Positions 1-9,930 are shown, counted from the stretch's first letter. The stretch is 64,000 nt of DNA from Pieris napi (GCF_905475465.1 NC_062257.1:1426001-1490000); one strand, 5' to 3'. The notes: generated by a model not told the origin, from the letters alone. Numbers and translations are program-made.

Positions 1-1275
1 GTTGTGAATATTATATACACTGCGTGAAGGGTCGATGGGCTCCACGGTACAGAAAGGTTGTACAGATTCTCCTAGTTCCGTTGTTATTCTCTTCAGTTTC
101 TCATAATCATCAGAATATGTCACGTCAAGCTGGGAGAATAGTAAATCGTCAACGCTCTGTGTTGGCGTTGAATTTTCGCCATTGGAAACAACACTTGCAG
201 TTGGATCTTCTAGTAATATTGAAATATTAACATTACCATTCTGTGGTGCTATTGACATTAGCAGCTCTGCATCTGTGTCCTTGTTATCACACTGATACAT
301 TGACGGGACATCCGCCTTGTTATTATTATTAATAATAACCCTTTTTAATTCCGCCTCTGCGTCAAGTTTTGTCAAACTCTTTTGTAAGGTATTATAACGT
401 AGGAAAGCTTTACCCTGCAATGCACTTCTCAGTAACGATTCGTTTGATTCCGTATTTTGGTCTGTTAACTTCCAATCGTTATTGTTGTTATTGAATTCAA
501 CTTGTCCATCTAAAAGTGATGTAGCAATAATGGGACTTCGATTTGTCTCATCTTTCTTGTCACTTTGGAATTCACTTTCATCGTAACTGAATGGCTCAAC
601 TTTTACAAGTGTTGTTGTGTTTAAATCTGTGCTTCGGTTTTCAGACGAGTTCTCTTCATAGCTGAAGCTCTCTACTTTAGGTAGTATGTTTGCATTCAGC
701 GTGTCTTGGTTGAAGTCGTTGGGGAATCCATTCATATTCAAGATAGATTCAAGATCGAGGGAAGAGTTTGGTTCTATATCAGCCGGGCTAGACATAGATA
801 CGTCTTCATCTTTAACCCAATTGTCTTGATTCAGTACAGTGAGAGTATAAATCTGCCCATCTGTGTTATTACTGATAAGTTTATTGGAAATGGCGGTATC
901 CGTGCACGGGTGTGTTCCACTTATCTCATTATCTTGATTCCAGTAAAATTTGTTCAAATCCTCTAACATAGCCGTTTCTAAACGATCACGATCTCTGTCC
1001 ACATTCCATATGGAGTCGAAACTTTGTAATGAATTGGACGTGGTTGCCGTGGTCATAGTATTACTAGTGGTCTGATTACACGTTACACTCAACAGGTTGT
1101 TGTTATTCTGTTCTTTGGGCTCCTCGGATAATAAGGGATTGGAACGTGAGTCCGGTGATTCCATGAATACGTTAACGGAACGCATTTGTTGTTTGTATTG
1201 GGCGTCTGTTATCTCGTTAGATGTTACAAAATCAAAGAAATCTGATTTTGATAGTTCGGGTGCAGTGGCCGTCAT
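1..1275 (-). CDS. Unrecognised Asn/Asp/Glu-rich protein, N-terminal 425 codons (runs off left edge)
   Basis: Reading the minus strand, an ATG at 1275-1273 opens a frame with no stop for 425 codons to base 1, so the gene continues beyond the window. An in-frame TAA lies 15 bases before the ATG (1290-1288), which makes this ATG the natural start of the exon's frame. The protein begins MTATAPELSKSDFFDFV. It is polar and acidic with Asn runs (about residues 60, 262 and 316). It contains two near-repeats, PKVESFSYEE (about residue 197) and VKVEPFSYDE (about residue 224), each a psi-K-x-E type motif like those SUMOylated in transcription factors. No zinc finger, helix-loop-helix, membrane segment or enzyme motif is visible in this part. 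A 425-codon open frame in AT-rich DNA cannot be chance. Seen: frame, motifs, composition. Inferred: a transcriptional regulator whose DNA-binding part lies beyond the edge. I cannot name the gene. Confidence 0.88.
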   Translation of the reverse strand, partial: MTATAPELSKSDFFDFVTSNEITDAQYKQQMRSVNVFMESPDSRSNPLLSEEPKEQNNNNLLSVTCNQTTSNTMTTATTSNSLQSFDSIWNVDRDRDRLETAMLEDLNKFYWNQDNEISGTHPCTDTAISNKLISNNTDGQIYTLTVLNQDNWVKDEDVSMSSPADIEPNSSLDLESILNMNGFPNDFNQDTLNANILPKVESFSYEENSSENRSTDLNTTTLVKVEPFSYDESEFQSDKKDETNRSPIIATSLLDGQVEFNNNNNDWKLTDQNTESNESLLRSALQGKAFLRYNTLQKSLTKLDAEAELKRVIINNNNKADVPSMYQCDNKDTDAELLMSIAPQNGNVNISILLEDPTASVVSNGENSTPTQSVDDLLFSQLDVTYSDDYEKLKRITTELGESVQPFCTVEPIDPSRSVYNIHN

Positions 1276-1613
1276 GTCTACTGTTACTTAGTTAATATCT
1301 AACCTATACGCATAAATAATCACCTCGTCCAGTTGTTTGTACTACAATTAATATATCTAAGTAAATACACGTGCTATAACCCGATTTGACTTGTACTTTA
1401 TTGGCAGTCGCTAGTGCGGCGGTAACTGATGATGCTTGTGGAGTGGGACTTCTGGGGCTACTCAGATGTGCCTATTATAACAGCGATAGGCGGACCAACA
1501 GAGTGTGCAATCTTGATCCGAGCGTTCCTTTTTCCCATCATTCACTCCAAGCTCTGCCTGCACGTGGATAAGTCAGACGTCTAGCTGATGAATGAGGTGT
1601 GACTCCATGATAT
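1276..1613 (-). other. Candidate 5' leader of the left-edge gene, with two upstream ORFs
   Basis: On the minus strand a pyrimidine-rich run ending TTTCAG (CAG at 1616-1614) would make a 3' splice acceptor, and the DNA from 1613 down to the ATG at 1275 then reads as leader. It carries a 12-codon uORF (1608-1573, including stop) and a 28-codon uORF starting ATGATGGG (1541-1458). CACGTG palindromes lie at 1368-1373 and 1561-1566. The leader is less AT-rich than the DNA beyond it. The acceptor and boundaries are inferred; transcription could instead start inside this stretch. Confidence 0.4.
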
Positions 1614-1650
1614 CTGAAACGAAAAACGATAAATTAGAGATATACAAACG

Positions 1651-1889
1651 CTACAATATTTTAGGTCTGGGCCTCATTCTCTATCTGTTCCATGATCATT
1701 TCTAATAGGTCAACCTTCTGTGCCTGACACACTCGACTTTTTGGGTCTAAGGCATGCCGATTTCCTCACGATATTTTCCTTCAACGTACGAGCGAGTGTT
1801 AAAGGCCCACATAGTAAGTCCATTGGTGCACAGCCAAGTATCGAACGTACGACCCCAAGGATGAGAGTCAAACGTTGAAGCCACTAGTC
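1651..1889 (-). repeat. tRNA-derived SINE, family C, nearly full length
   Basis: Read on the minus strand this has a tRNA-like head (TAGTGGCTTCAACG, then a box-B-like TTCGATAC), a body with ACATCGTGAGGAAA-like and AGACCCAAAAAGTCGA segments, and a tail ending GAGGCCCAGACCTAAAA. The same order is repeated in at least a dozen places in this window (for example 57144-57400, 60591-60865). It sits just upstream of the candidate acceptor at 1614-1616, so it would be intronic. Confidence 0.8.
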
Positions 1890-2010
1890 TGCTGTTCGTA
1901 CGCTGCTGTAATCTGTATGTACATGAACTCAAATTTGTAATCATATTTCCAGTGGTGTATTGGCCAATTTTCATTTGAAATTAAATTTTAAATTGGTGAA
2001 TTGGCGAATT

Positions 2011-2305
2011 TTTATTTATTTATTTACACTTTGTTGCTTTATGATATAAAAATGTAACAAAATTACAAGTTAACGAAAGGCAACTGGCGGCCTTATCGCT
2101 TTCGAGCGATCTCTTCCAGGCAAGCACTGTGAGAAAATAAAAAAAAATGTATTAAATTACATAAGGTAGGCAAAAAGTGCAAAAATACATGTATTACATA
2201 TACTTGTAAAGAAAAAGAAACTAAACAGGAACAAAAAAACCAAACTAAACTAATAAAGGATACATTAAAAAAAATATATAATAATAATAATAAAAAGTGC
2301 ACATT
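2011..2305 (-). mobile_element. LINE 3' untranslated fragment, family D
   Basis: The block GGCGGCCTTATCGCT-n4-AGCGATCTCTTCCAGGCAA is shared with 8290-8350, 18215-18270 and 50035-50080. At 8245-8765 it lies directly after a reverse-transcriptase C-terminal reading frame, so it is the 3' UTR of a non-LTR element on the minus strand. It holds a small stem-loop (ATCGCT/AGCGAT). Confidence 0.6.
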
Positions 2306-4552
2306 TTGATTTAATTTAAGATCAGTCTCACGTCATTTAGTAGGTATTATTAAAGTTAGGGATACGATGTGGACAGGTAATGTTTGTACGGAAGAAATTT
2401 AAAGGATAAATATGTTAACTAACAAAGTATTTATCTTGCTGTTAGTGTTTTGTTTTCCCCTTTCAATCACATAAACATAATATGTTCTATGTTCGCTATT
2501 CTACATACTATACTACCAAACTGTAAAAATAGTTTGCTGAAATTAGGACTTTTTTGCTACCACTACGCGTTCCCTTACTTCTCATTTTACCAACACATCA
2601 CTGCATATTTCTTTATCAGCTAGCAGTTATCAGCCATGTGCTTTTGTGTTAGAATTGCTGGTTTTATTTTCCGTATAAAATTTAATTGCCCATAATAGCC
2701 TGGAAACCACGACCTCAGGGTTGCCAACCGAGCACTAGATAATATGATGGTCATAAAATTATAATGAATTTGAATATATAATTAACAATAGTCGTGTGCT
2801 TAGATCCTGTATGAAATCAGGGCGAACGAGTCACGAACTATGCCTTGTCATGTTACGGCTTGATCAGTTTAGGCTTTTAATTAAGAGCAAAAATTTAACT
2901 GAGTTTCTATATTCGTTAATTTAAATCGTTAATTTAGTGTTTGTTAGTTGTTATAAAATCATTGTTTATTGACAAGTTCACCTAACCCAATCCACCAGGA
3001 AATGCTAGTCAATATTATATAAATTTTGCGGTTCGTTAGTCTCACTAACGCCCGAACCCAATAATTAATCCACAGTCTCAGATTGTTTTCAAACCATGAC
3101 AGTCGATCGATCTCCTATCTGCATCCCAATAACCATACCCTACGAAGACAATCCATTTTTGGCGACGGTTAAAATGCTCTTTGTTGTTCCATTTTACCGA
3201 GTTTTCACTCATATTTGATAATCAATATAAACCGTACAAATAACATTCAAATATACATGTGAATGTTTAAAACATAACAAAGAGTTTTTAATCATTAAAA
3301 AAACTGGTATTAATTAAAATCTGTTAAAATAATTAACTGTTCGAGCTTTCGTCAACTGTCCTTTTCATACAAAGGTCTATCCACAGACGCTGATACGACC
3401 TCCCATGGATAGCTTGTATCGACAGACGGCTATTACAATCCGTAGATTGGTTATTGGCACACTAGTTACAACATTTGGATTAAGATTACTATCTTAGATG
3501 GTGGATTATGTTATTGGGTTCTTATATCTTAAAATATTTGAAAAAGATCAGGGAAGGTTTAAACGGTGGGAAACGTAAATAACAATTAAAGAAATAAAGA
3601 AAAATTGGATTATGTTCTCTGAATGAGTTTGTTTAGGCGTATCTGCAATCACTACTCTCGCCGTCTAATTCCGTCTTTTCGTATGTAAAAAAACAAAAGA
3701 AAACAGTGATACACACACAAATGAATCACGGTGATCTAAGTGACCATGAGCTTGGGTATTTACTATTTATTTTTAAAACTTCTATAGTGTCGACAGCGGG
3801 GTGAAGACATTAAAAAAGGCAGTCGATATTTGTTTTTGCTTAATAATAAACAAAAAATTACAAGTATTTTTTTAGATTTTTGTAACATTTAATTTTACCA
3901 CAATTTTCATATATTTTAAATTAGATAACAGTAAACTTTAATAAACGAATAAAATAAAAAATAAAATCACGGTACGGCCGTATTAAATAATTTCAGACAT
4001 TTGTTTATTTATTAAAGTTCACTATATCATATTATAATGTATTATGTATATGTTATAAGCTATCTATTCTAAAATACAAGACAATTATGGTAAACATAAC
4101 TCTTTCAAAAGTATTAAAAATATTACACTTCCAATTTTAGATTTGACTTTGACTTTGATTATGTGAATAAGCAAAAAAATACTCTCAAAATAGCGGATTA
4201 TCAGGCACATAACAATGTTTTATAATTGATCAGTCTATAATATATCAAGATATAAGTAAATTGTTGTACAATGTTTTTCGATCAAAAATTTAACGAATTA
4301 TTATTACGCGTAAAACGAGAAATGGCTGTCAGGTGACACGAATTGGAGCGAACCTGTGGACCGAAACGACGTATAATATTACATCTACGGTTACAATAAA
4401 CTCGTTCATGTTTTCGAAAAATCTTGCGATATTAAGGTAAGGTTTATTTAAATCAATTATTTAAAACTCTAACTGGGCGTTCAGTTTCTGGTTGCAAAAC
4501 TACAGTCAAACCTGAGCTACTCGTATATAAATCAATATATAACTATTATTTA
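2306..4552. other. AT-rich DNA without recognised gene or repeat
   Basis: No reading frame of more than about 60 codons, no SINE, LINE or TIR element recognised on either strand. Homopolymer A/T runs and short simple repeats only. Confidence 0.6.
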
Positions 4553-4655
4553 GGGAGCCTCATAGCCTAGCGGTCCTATTAAGTGGCAGCTAGGTGAGGG
4601 GTACCGGGTTCGATTCCCGGTTCGAGGGCAAACTTTAATTTAATTTAAATTTGAT
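4553..4655 (+). repeat. tRNA-derived SINE, family A, head portion
   Basis: GCCTCATAGCCTAGCGG matches the pol III box A pattern and GGTTCGATTCCC the box B; the cloverleaf-like head ends CGGTTCGAGGGC near 4628 and is followed by an ATTTAATTTAA tail. The same unit occurs at 32728, 41568 and (reverse) 13358. After the tail this copy diverges from the others. Confidence 0.8.
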
Positions 4656-4670
4656 ATTTTGCCCTCCCAA

Positions 4671-4748
4671 AACCTCTATAAGTGAGTAACATGAACCGCG
4701 TGAACCTCTATAAGTGAGATTGATACTTGCCTATACCTCTATAAGCGA
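4671..4748. repeat. Three tandem copies of a 31-32 bp unit
   Basis: AACCTCTATAAGTGAG starts at 4671 and 4703, and a third copy (ACCTCTATAAGCGA) at 4735. It directly follows the truncated SINE. Confidence 0.65.
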
Positions 4749-4834
4749 CATTAAAACGCATTTAACTTTTGATATTGACTCATTCTTAAATTTCGAGTGA
4801 CTCTCATTAAATTCAAACCAAATGTGCGTCACAT

Positions 4835-4962
4835 TAAACTACAAGCTGCCACCTTTTCAGAATGCCAAATCATAAAATGACTGCTTCACGACTGATTTGA
4901 GAGCGACCGCCGATGCGAAAACCGCTGTGTGAGTTCGTGAAGTGAGTTACAGAATCGCAGGG
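4835..4962 (+). mobile_element. Foldback MITE, family F, single right arm
   Basis: An arm of about 125 bp running from CTACAAGCTGCCACC to CAGAATCGCAGGG, followed by CTG (4963-4965). Complete family members (7142-7338, 21866-22106, 31149-31356, 37757-37945) carry this arm facing an inverted, often shortened copy. Here no left arm is seen. Confidence 0.75.
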
Positions 4963-5218
4963 CTGATTTTGAATATTGTTTTCAAGTTCAAAAATATTAA
5001 TAGATTTTGAGATCGAATATCGGTGGTGTTCCAATGGATTTCTCTTCCGATGTGGAGCAAGGCAACAAAAATTACACTCAAAAACATTGACAGGCACATA
5101 ATACTTGCCTTCATTTTGATTTGCACTACTTGCAGGCGAAAGTTTAAATGTAAATGAATTTAAACTTTCAATTAATTTAATTGAAACTACTTTTATAATT
5201 GCTTGAAAAACTTTTATA

Positions 5219-5283
5219 CAGCAGTGGCCTAGTGGCTTCAGCGTGCGACTCTGATCCCTGAGGTCGTAGGTTCCCCTGTGTAG
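5219..5283 (+). repeat. SINE family C, head fragment
   Basis: CAGTGGCCTAGTGGCTTCAG followed by GAGGTCGTAGGTTC: the tRNA-like head only. Confidence 0.7.
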
Positions 5284-5304
5284 CAATAATAATAGTAATG
5301 TTGA

Positions 5305-5590
5305 TACCAACCCCCACGACACCTCAGAGACTCAGGCCTGCACAGGATTATACGTTTAGATGTTCGTTTGAGAACACCCGTGCAGTAACCAAAGTACCTC
5401 GGTGCGGCTTTGAATACCGGTGGGGTTTGACTTCGTACGTACTACTGTTCTAGCCAATCCCGACGTCGCCTCAGAGACTCGGGCCTGCACGGGATTAGAC
5501 GTTTAGATGTTCGTTTGAGAACACCCGTGCAGTAACCAAAGTAACCTCGGCGCGGCTTTGAATACCGGTGGGGTTTGACTACGTACGTTT
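5305..5590. repeat. Direct tandem duplication, ~147-bp unit
   Basis: Two adjacent copies, aligned from CCTCAGAGACTC at 5322 and 5469, both running through GTTTGAGAACACCCGTGCAG and ACCGGTGGGGTTTGACT to a GTACGT end. Inside each unit CTGCACGGG (CTGCACAGG in copy 1) faces CCCGTGCAG, giving a potential stem-loop. Comparatively GC-rich; might be a 5' part of a retroelement, not recognised. Confidence 0.75.
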
Positions 5591-6139
5591 TGTCAAGACG
5601 GTTCGACGTATCGCTGGCACCGCCTCAACCCACGCACCCCTGCTAGTGCGTAATTGTAGGATGTTGTCTTGAAATGAAACTGCGCCTTGTTCTTGTTTCT
5701 TGCTTCGCCGATTATTCTTGGGTCCCAGTTCGTTGTCGGAGGAAAAAGAGGATTTTGCGTAAATCTCGCCGAGCTTAAGTACTCCAACAGTATACCGCGA
5801 CGAGAGCTGCGCTTACAGACTCTGCGCGCGTATACCGCGACGAGAGCTACGCGACCCTTTTATTCGGCGAAGCATTTTATTAATTTATTTAACTATATTT
5901 TTCCCTTAGATTATACATATTTTTATCTAATTTATACTTAATTTCTACCTTTGAGCTACTAACAATATTCTTATTTTTCTTATAGCTCATATCTACTTAA
6001 TTTATATTGTATATATAACTTAAGTAGATATAACACTAACTTATAATAATCTATTCCTATTTATACATATGAGTCGCCAACAAGTAATAAGTTTTTATTT
6101 GCAAAGAAAGTGGTACATTTAGTTTGATTAATTATAAAA
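5591..6139. other. Unassigned stretch with a 40-bp direct repeat
   Basis: GTATACCGCGACGAGAGCT occurs at 5790 and 5830. The first half is GC-rich relative to surroundings, the second half (5870-6139) very AT-rich. No gene recognised. Confidence 0.55.
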
Positions 6140-6597
6140 AAAAATGGTGCGTGTACTTATGTACGCGCGTAAGAAGTTATACTTCTTTGGCTTTCTTTAT
6201 TTTTTTTAAATATTAAATAATAAATAATCAATATTAAGCGTTAATAATTTAACAATATTTAATATTTAGTATATTATTCAATTATTAATTAATATTAATA
6301 ATAATAATTATTATATTATATTATTAATTCAATTTAATAACTAGGTATGTTTCATAACCTTTTAACTAAGTATAAATAGGTCTTTGTGAAAAAGCATTGC
6401 TAAATTTCTTTAAAAAAATAATTAAAACTGCTTTATTTGTTTAAAAGATAACAAGTAGATTGTCTTATTCCCATCTCGCTCGCACACGCTCGGCGCCCAT
6501 ACTGAATTTTGTGTCACGGTGCGCGCGCATAGTAAAATTTCACTCTCATAAATTTTTCATAACGCGCCTAAAGAAGTATAACTTCAAAAAGACCGCA
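6140..6597. mobile_element. Palindrome-ended MITE, family G
   Basis: Left end GTGCGTGTACTTATGTACGC then AAGAAGTTATACTTCTT; right end CATAACGCGCC then AAAGAAGTATAACTTC. Matching ends and a shared inner block (GTGTCACGGTGCGC, TCTCATAAATTTTTCATAAC) occur at 13921-14308 and 30531-30900. The interior is non-coding and AT-rich. Confidence 0.7.
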
Positions 6598-6765
6598 CAA
6601 TCATATAAAATAGGCGTGCAAATGTAATATCAATTATCATGATGTCATAATTATAAGAACAGTTAAGTATAATTGTTGTCAAAACTTATGATCAAAACCT
6701 CTCCCACTATATAATTGGCACCTTGCCTTTAAAAATTTATTCACCCTCCCCTTGAAACGGACATG

Positions 6766-6947
6766 ACTATGTGCGCATTTAACATTCGAACGATTAAAAA
6801 CATCGTGAGGAAACCGGCTTGCCTCAGACCCAAAACGTCGACATACTTCAGGCATAGGAGGCTGATCAATTGCCTATTAGATTGACAATCATGAAACAGA
6901 TTCAGAAACCTGAGGCCCAGACCTAAAAAAGGTGGTAGCGCCACAGA
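6766..6947 (+). repeat. SINE family C, 5'-truncated
   Basis: Starts in the body (ATGTGCGCATTTAACATTCG), continues with CATCGTGAGGAAACCGGCTT and ends with the family tail GAGGCCCAGACCTAAAA and GTAGCGCCAC. Confidence 0.8.
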
Positions 6948-7141
6948 TTTATTTTCTAAAAACAAGATAGTTATCTGTTTAAAATTGCTCAACAAAAGTT
7001 AATACCACCCAGTTGACCTTCATTGGTATCGCAAAAATGTGTGCGTAATACTCTCAGCGGGAAAACGACCTTTACCGTCTATTGTCTATTAAATAACTTA
7101 TTCCACGACTAGAAACACATTTTTATAATAGGCCAGAACAG

Positions 7142-7338
7142 CCCTGCGATTTCTATAAATAATAAAAATATAATAAAAATAAAATAAATAATAAAAATTC
7201 TGATAAATAATAAGCTACAAGCTCCCACCTTTTCAGAATGCCAAATCATAAAATTACTGCTTCACGACTGATTTGAGAGCGACCGCCGATGCGAAAACCG
7301 CTGTGTGAGTTCGAAAAGTGAGTTACAGAATCGCAGGG
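7142..7338. mobile_element. Foldback MITE, family F, complete with short left arm
   Basis: CCCTGCGATTTC at the left and CAGAATCGCAGGG at the right; both sides are flanked by CAG (7139-7141 and 7339-7341), a 3-bp target duplication. The left arm is eroded to about 12 bases and the middle is ATAAAATA-type filler. Confidence 0.8.
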
Positions 7339-7424
7339 CAGTCATTAAAGGGCTACGGACCATGGACCTATCGGGATCGGTTACGTACTTCGATCACTCA
7401 AAAAGAAAAGCAAAATTATTTATT

Positions 7425-7800
7425 TGTTCAGCTATTGTACAGTTATTTCGACTATGTATTTGCGTGTTGTTCCCACGAGAATGTAAGTGCTCCTATTTCA
7501 CCATGCCTCCTGCTGATAGAGGACAAATCTTTGATTTTAATTTATTATTATTAATTACTTAAGATGTCATGTGGAACATGGTGTAATGGTTGCAGCTCCT
7601 TACAAACGTTGTGTAAAAAAAACATGGCGATTAAAAAGAGTGGCGGTGAGTTTATTGCCCAGTTCTTCTCTTCCGTTCTACGCCCTTAATTTGAGAACTG
7701 GCAGTAAATGTAAAATTAGAAGCATTTAGCATTCAATATGTATTTCTTTATTGACGTTATAAGTGTAACGGGTAACCTAAATGAATAAACGATTTTAAAT
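7425..7800 (+). mobile_element. LINE 3' end (tail family T)
   Basis: Shared with 36625-36890: TATTTCGACTATGTATTTGC, CACCATGCCTCCTGCTGATA, then the tail block AAAGAGTGGCGGTGAGTTTA, CCAGTTCTTCTCTTCCG, GGCAGTAAATGTAAAATTAG, ending at TGAATAAACGATTTT. The orientation follows from the polyadenylation-like AATAAA near the end. No intact protein frame. Confidence 0.65.
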
Positions 7801-7859
7801 AAAAGGAATCTACGTTCTTCGATCACTCCAGTGAGCTTTCGTCCTGCCATTCGCGCGAG

Positions 7860-8205
7860 GTCCAAGACTCCTAATCTATCTAACTCCTCCAATACCTGGT
7901 CTTCGCTGTATTCTGGGCATTTACTGGATGAAAACGATATCTTACTAGCAACTTTGGGAGCGCTGCCGAGGAACCCCGATCAGGCAGCGACGCAAATGGA
8001 AATGGATAGGCCATACACTCCGGATCCCAATCATATTCCCAAGCAGGCGCTTGGAAACCCGCAAGGAAATCGGAAGCGTGGGCGTCTCAGGCTGGTAAAA
8101 CAGTTGCAGATGATGCAAAGAGAGCCAGAAAGACTTGGAGCGAGGTGAAATATGAGGCTCAAGACCGAGACTCACGGTGGAAACTCTCTGCCCCATCTAG
8201 GGGCA
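7860..8205 (+). pseudogene. Degenerate reverse transcriptase C-terminus of a non-LTR element
   Basis: From 7955 one frame reads WERCRGTPIRQRRKWKWIGH then TLR, the conserved 'RRR-KWRWIGHTLR' region near the end of many LINE polyproteins. Further remnants (RKRG, KTWSEVKYEAQDRD, then CPI followed by a stop near 8196-8201) appear in other frames, so frameshifts have broken it. Only the last part of the element is present (5' truncation). A second relic of the same region is at 25355-25500 on the minus strand. Confidence 0.75.
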
Positions 8206-8244
8206 AAGTAAATAAGCCGATCCGGCAATTTAAGTTGCAAAAAA

Positions 8245-8765
8245 ACACTTCGTTGCAAAAAACAATAAATCAAACACAATACAAAAAAAAAATTATAAGG
8301 GATGCAACGGGCGGCCTTATCGCTAATAAGCGATTTCTTCCAGGCAACCCTAGTTAAAGAAAAAACTAAAAAAAGAAACATGATTCGTGCGAGAAGTGCA
8401 GAAACAAATGTTATATAAAAAAAATATATATATATATACATAGTACCTTAATCTAAAGTAATACAAAAAAAAAATATTAACAACAGACTAAAAACTGAAA
8501 AGCTAATCTTACAAATACATGGACAGCAAATAGTGATGTAAAAGGAAACATAAGATTTATACAAGTCACGATTGATCAGGATAGGATAAGGTTAAGAAAT
8601 GTTTATGCAGAAGAGTTTTAAAAGATGATAGAGAGGTAGCCAATCGTACGGAGTCGGGCAGCGTATTCCACAACTTAATGGCGGAGATTGTGAATGAATT
8701 GCCTAAGAAGGATGAAGTGTGAGAAGGAATTTCCAATAAACATCTATTAGAAGAGCATAACATAT
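8245..8765 (-). pseudogene. LINE 3' end: reverse transcriptase C-terminus plus family D 3' UTR
   Basis: On the minus strand 8763-8566 reads an open frame containing SFLGNSFTISAIKLWNTLPD then SVRLATSLSSFKTLL, typical of the closing segment of non-LTR polyproteins (the 'A-x-x-LWN-LP' motif), followed by a stop. Downstream comes the family D UTR with the ATCGCT/AGCGAT stem-loop (about 8290-8350). The methionine opening this frame is internal, not a real start. The 5' part of the element is missing. Confidence 0.75.
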
Positions 8766-9274
8766 AGTTAGAAGGACCTAAGAACCAAACAAACCTATAT
8801 ATTGGTATATATTAACAAACCTATACCAATATAGTGGCACCTGAAGAAGAACATTTATATATTTTTGAAGGCTTTTAAAATAGTACGTAATCACCAAACA
8901 CTATTTCGTGTTTTAATGTTTTCTTTGAAAGAAGAAAACGTATAACTTTTTTGTTTTATAAAGGTCATATGTGACCGCAAGACACGATTATTTATCATTA
9001 GCTTGATTACTTGAATTTCTCTTCTAGGAATAAAAAACTACTTAGATGTGTAATCATCCGCTTACGGCTTTTCGCTTTTAACACGTTTCAACATCGCACT
9101 TTTTTTTCGCATTAAGTTCGGTGGCGGTTGTTGTATGTTCAGATATATGTTAAATGAAACACTTTCTTTGAAGTTGGGTAACTGACTTTAATTGTTTAAA
9201 ATATGAGCTTATAACTTAGGGGTAGTGGGTTTGCGACGCTGAATTAACAAAAAACTAACTTGACTTACTAAAGA
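8766..9274. other. Unassigned stretch
   Basis: No gene recognised. A perfect 12-bp inverted pair, TATATTGGTATA (8798-8809) and TATACCAATATA (8822-8833), is the only structure noted. Confidence 0.55.
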
Positions 9275-9776
9275 CCTACAACGCACTAGCGGCTGGCCGC
9301 AATGCGGTGTGCCGCTGCGGCAGGCCGCACATCGATTATTACATGAATCCGCACGATAACAACGCACTGACTTGCGGTCAACCGTCAACCGCTCCGGTTG
9401 ATCTGGAGCTGCGGCGAGACGCACCGGTTGAATGATGCGGCGCGCCGCATCCCCTCCACGCATTCGGCGCGGTTAGCCGCAAATACCACGTCCTACCCGC
9501 CTCAGTCATCGCTTGTTCCTTGCGCTAGACACTACGCAGAGTTTTTTGACGATATTTTCTACGATTATATAAATAAATAACTGCCGCAACTTCTTCAACG
9601 TCCATCATGTGAAATATTTCAAGAAGCACTTGACGAGTGACGATTGCGGCAGACCGCAATAGGACCGCAATAGGGACGGTTAGCCGGAATACGGCATGCC
9701 GCTCCGGCAGACCGTATATACTGCGGCCTACCGCAGCGGCACACCGCATCACGGCCAGCCACTAGTGCGTTGTAGG
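9275..9776. mobile_element. GC-rich DNA element with ~55-bp terminal inverted repeats
   Basis: The left end CCTACAACGCACTAGCGGCT and the right end, read on the opposite strand, CCTACAACGCACTAGTGGCT match for about 55 bases with a few differences, several of C/T type. Both arms contain nested GCGG/CCGC stems (GCGGTGTGCCGCTGCGG). Flanks CTAAAGA (9268-9274) and CCAAAGA (9777-9783) could be a 7-bp target duplication with one mismatch. Length 502 bp and no reading frame: a non-autonomous element of unassigned superfamily. Confidence 0.75.
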
Positions 9777-9814
9777 CCAAAGAGTTCGTGAATCTAAGTG
9801 ACACTTATGTTATT

Positions 9815-9930
9815 GGACATGATCGGAAATTATTAAATTACAATTTATGAGTGTGGTAAAAACTAAAGGGCTCATATTGGCTTCAAGTGTGTGATGATTG
9901 TTGACATTTTGTTTACGCTTCTAATTATTT
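9815..9930. repeat. Interspersed repeat, family Q
   Basis: TACAATTTATGAGTGTGG, GGCTCATATTGGCTTCAAGT and TTTACGC-TCTAATTA are shared, in order, with 35290-35400. Confidence 0.65.

Noticed and set aside
24..230. Short + strand frames at 24-230, 706-966 and 1097-1291
   Set aside because: They are shadows of the continuous minus-strand coding exon.
4555..4629. tRNA-like head with box A and box B
   Set aside because: The same sequence recurs at 13283, 32730 and 41568 followed by a common non-tRNA body; it is a SINE head rather than a tRNA gene.
4870..5322. 150-codon minus-strand frame as a gene
   Set aside because: It runs through a foldback MITE arm and a SINE head and shows no protein features; read-through of repeats.
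9209..9804. Overlapping short frames in a GC-rich region as genes
   Set aside because: All lie inside or at the edge of the palindromic TIR element; the open frames result from its GC-rich, stop-poor composition.
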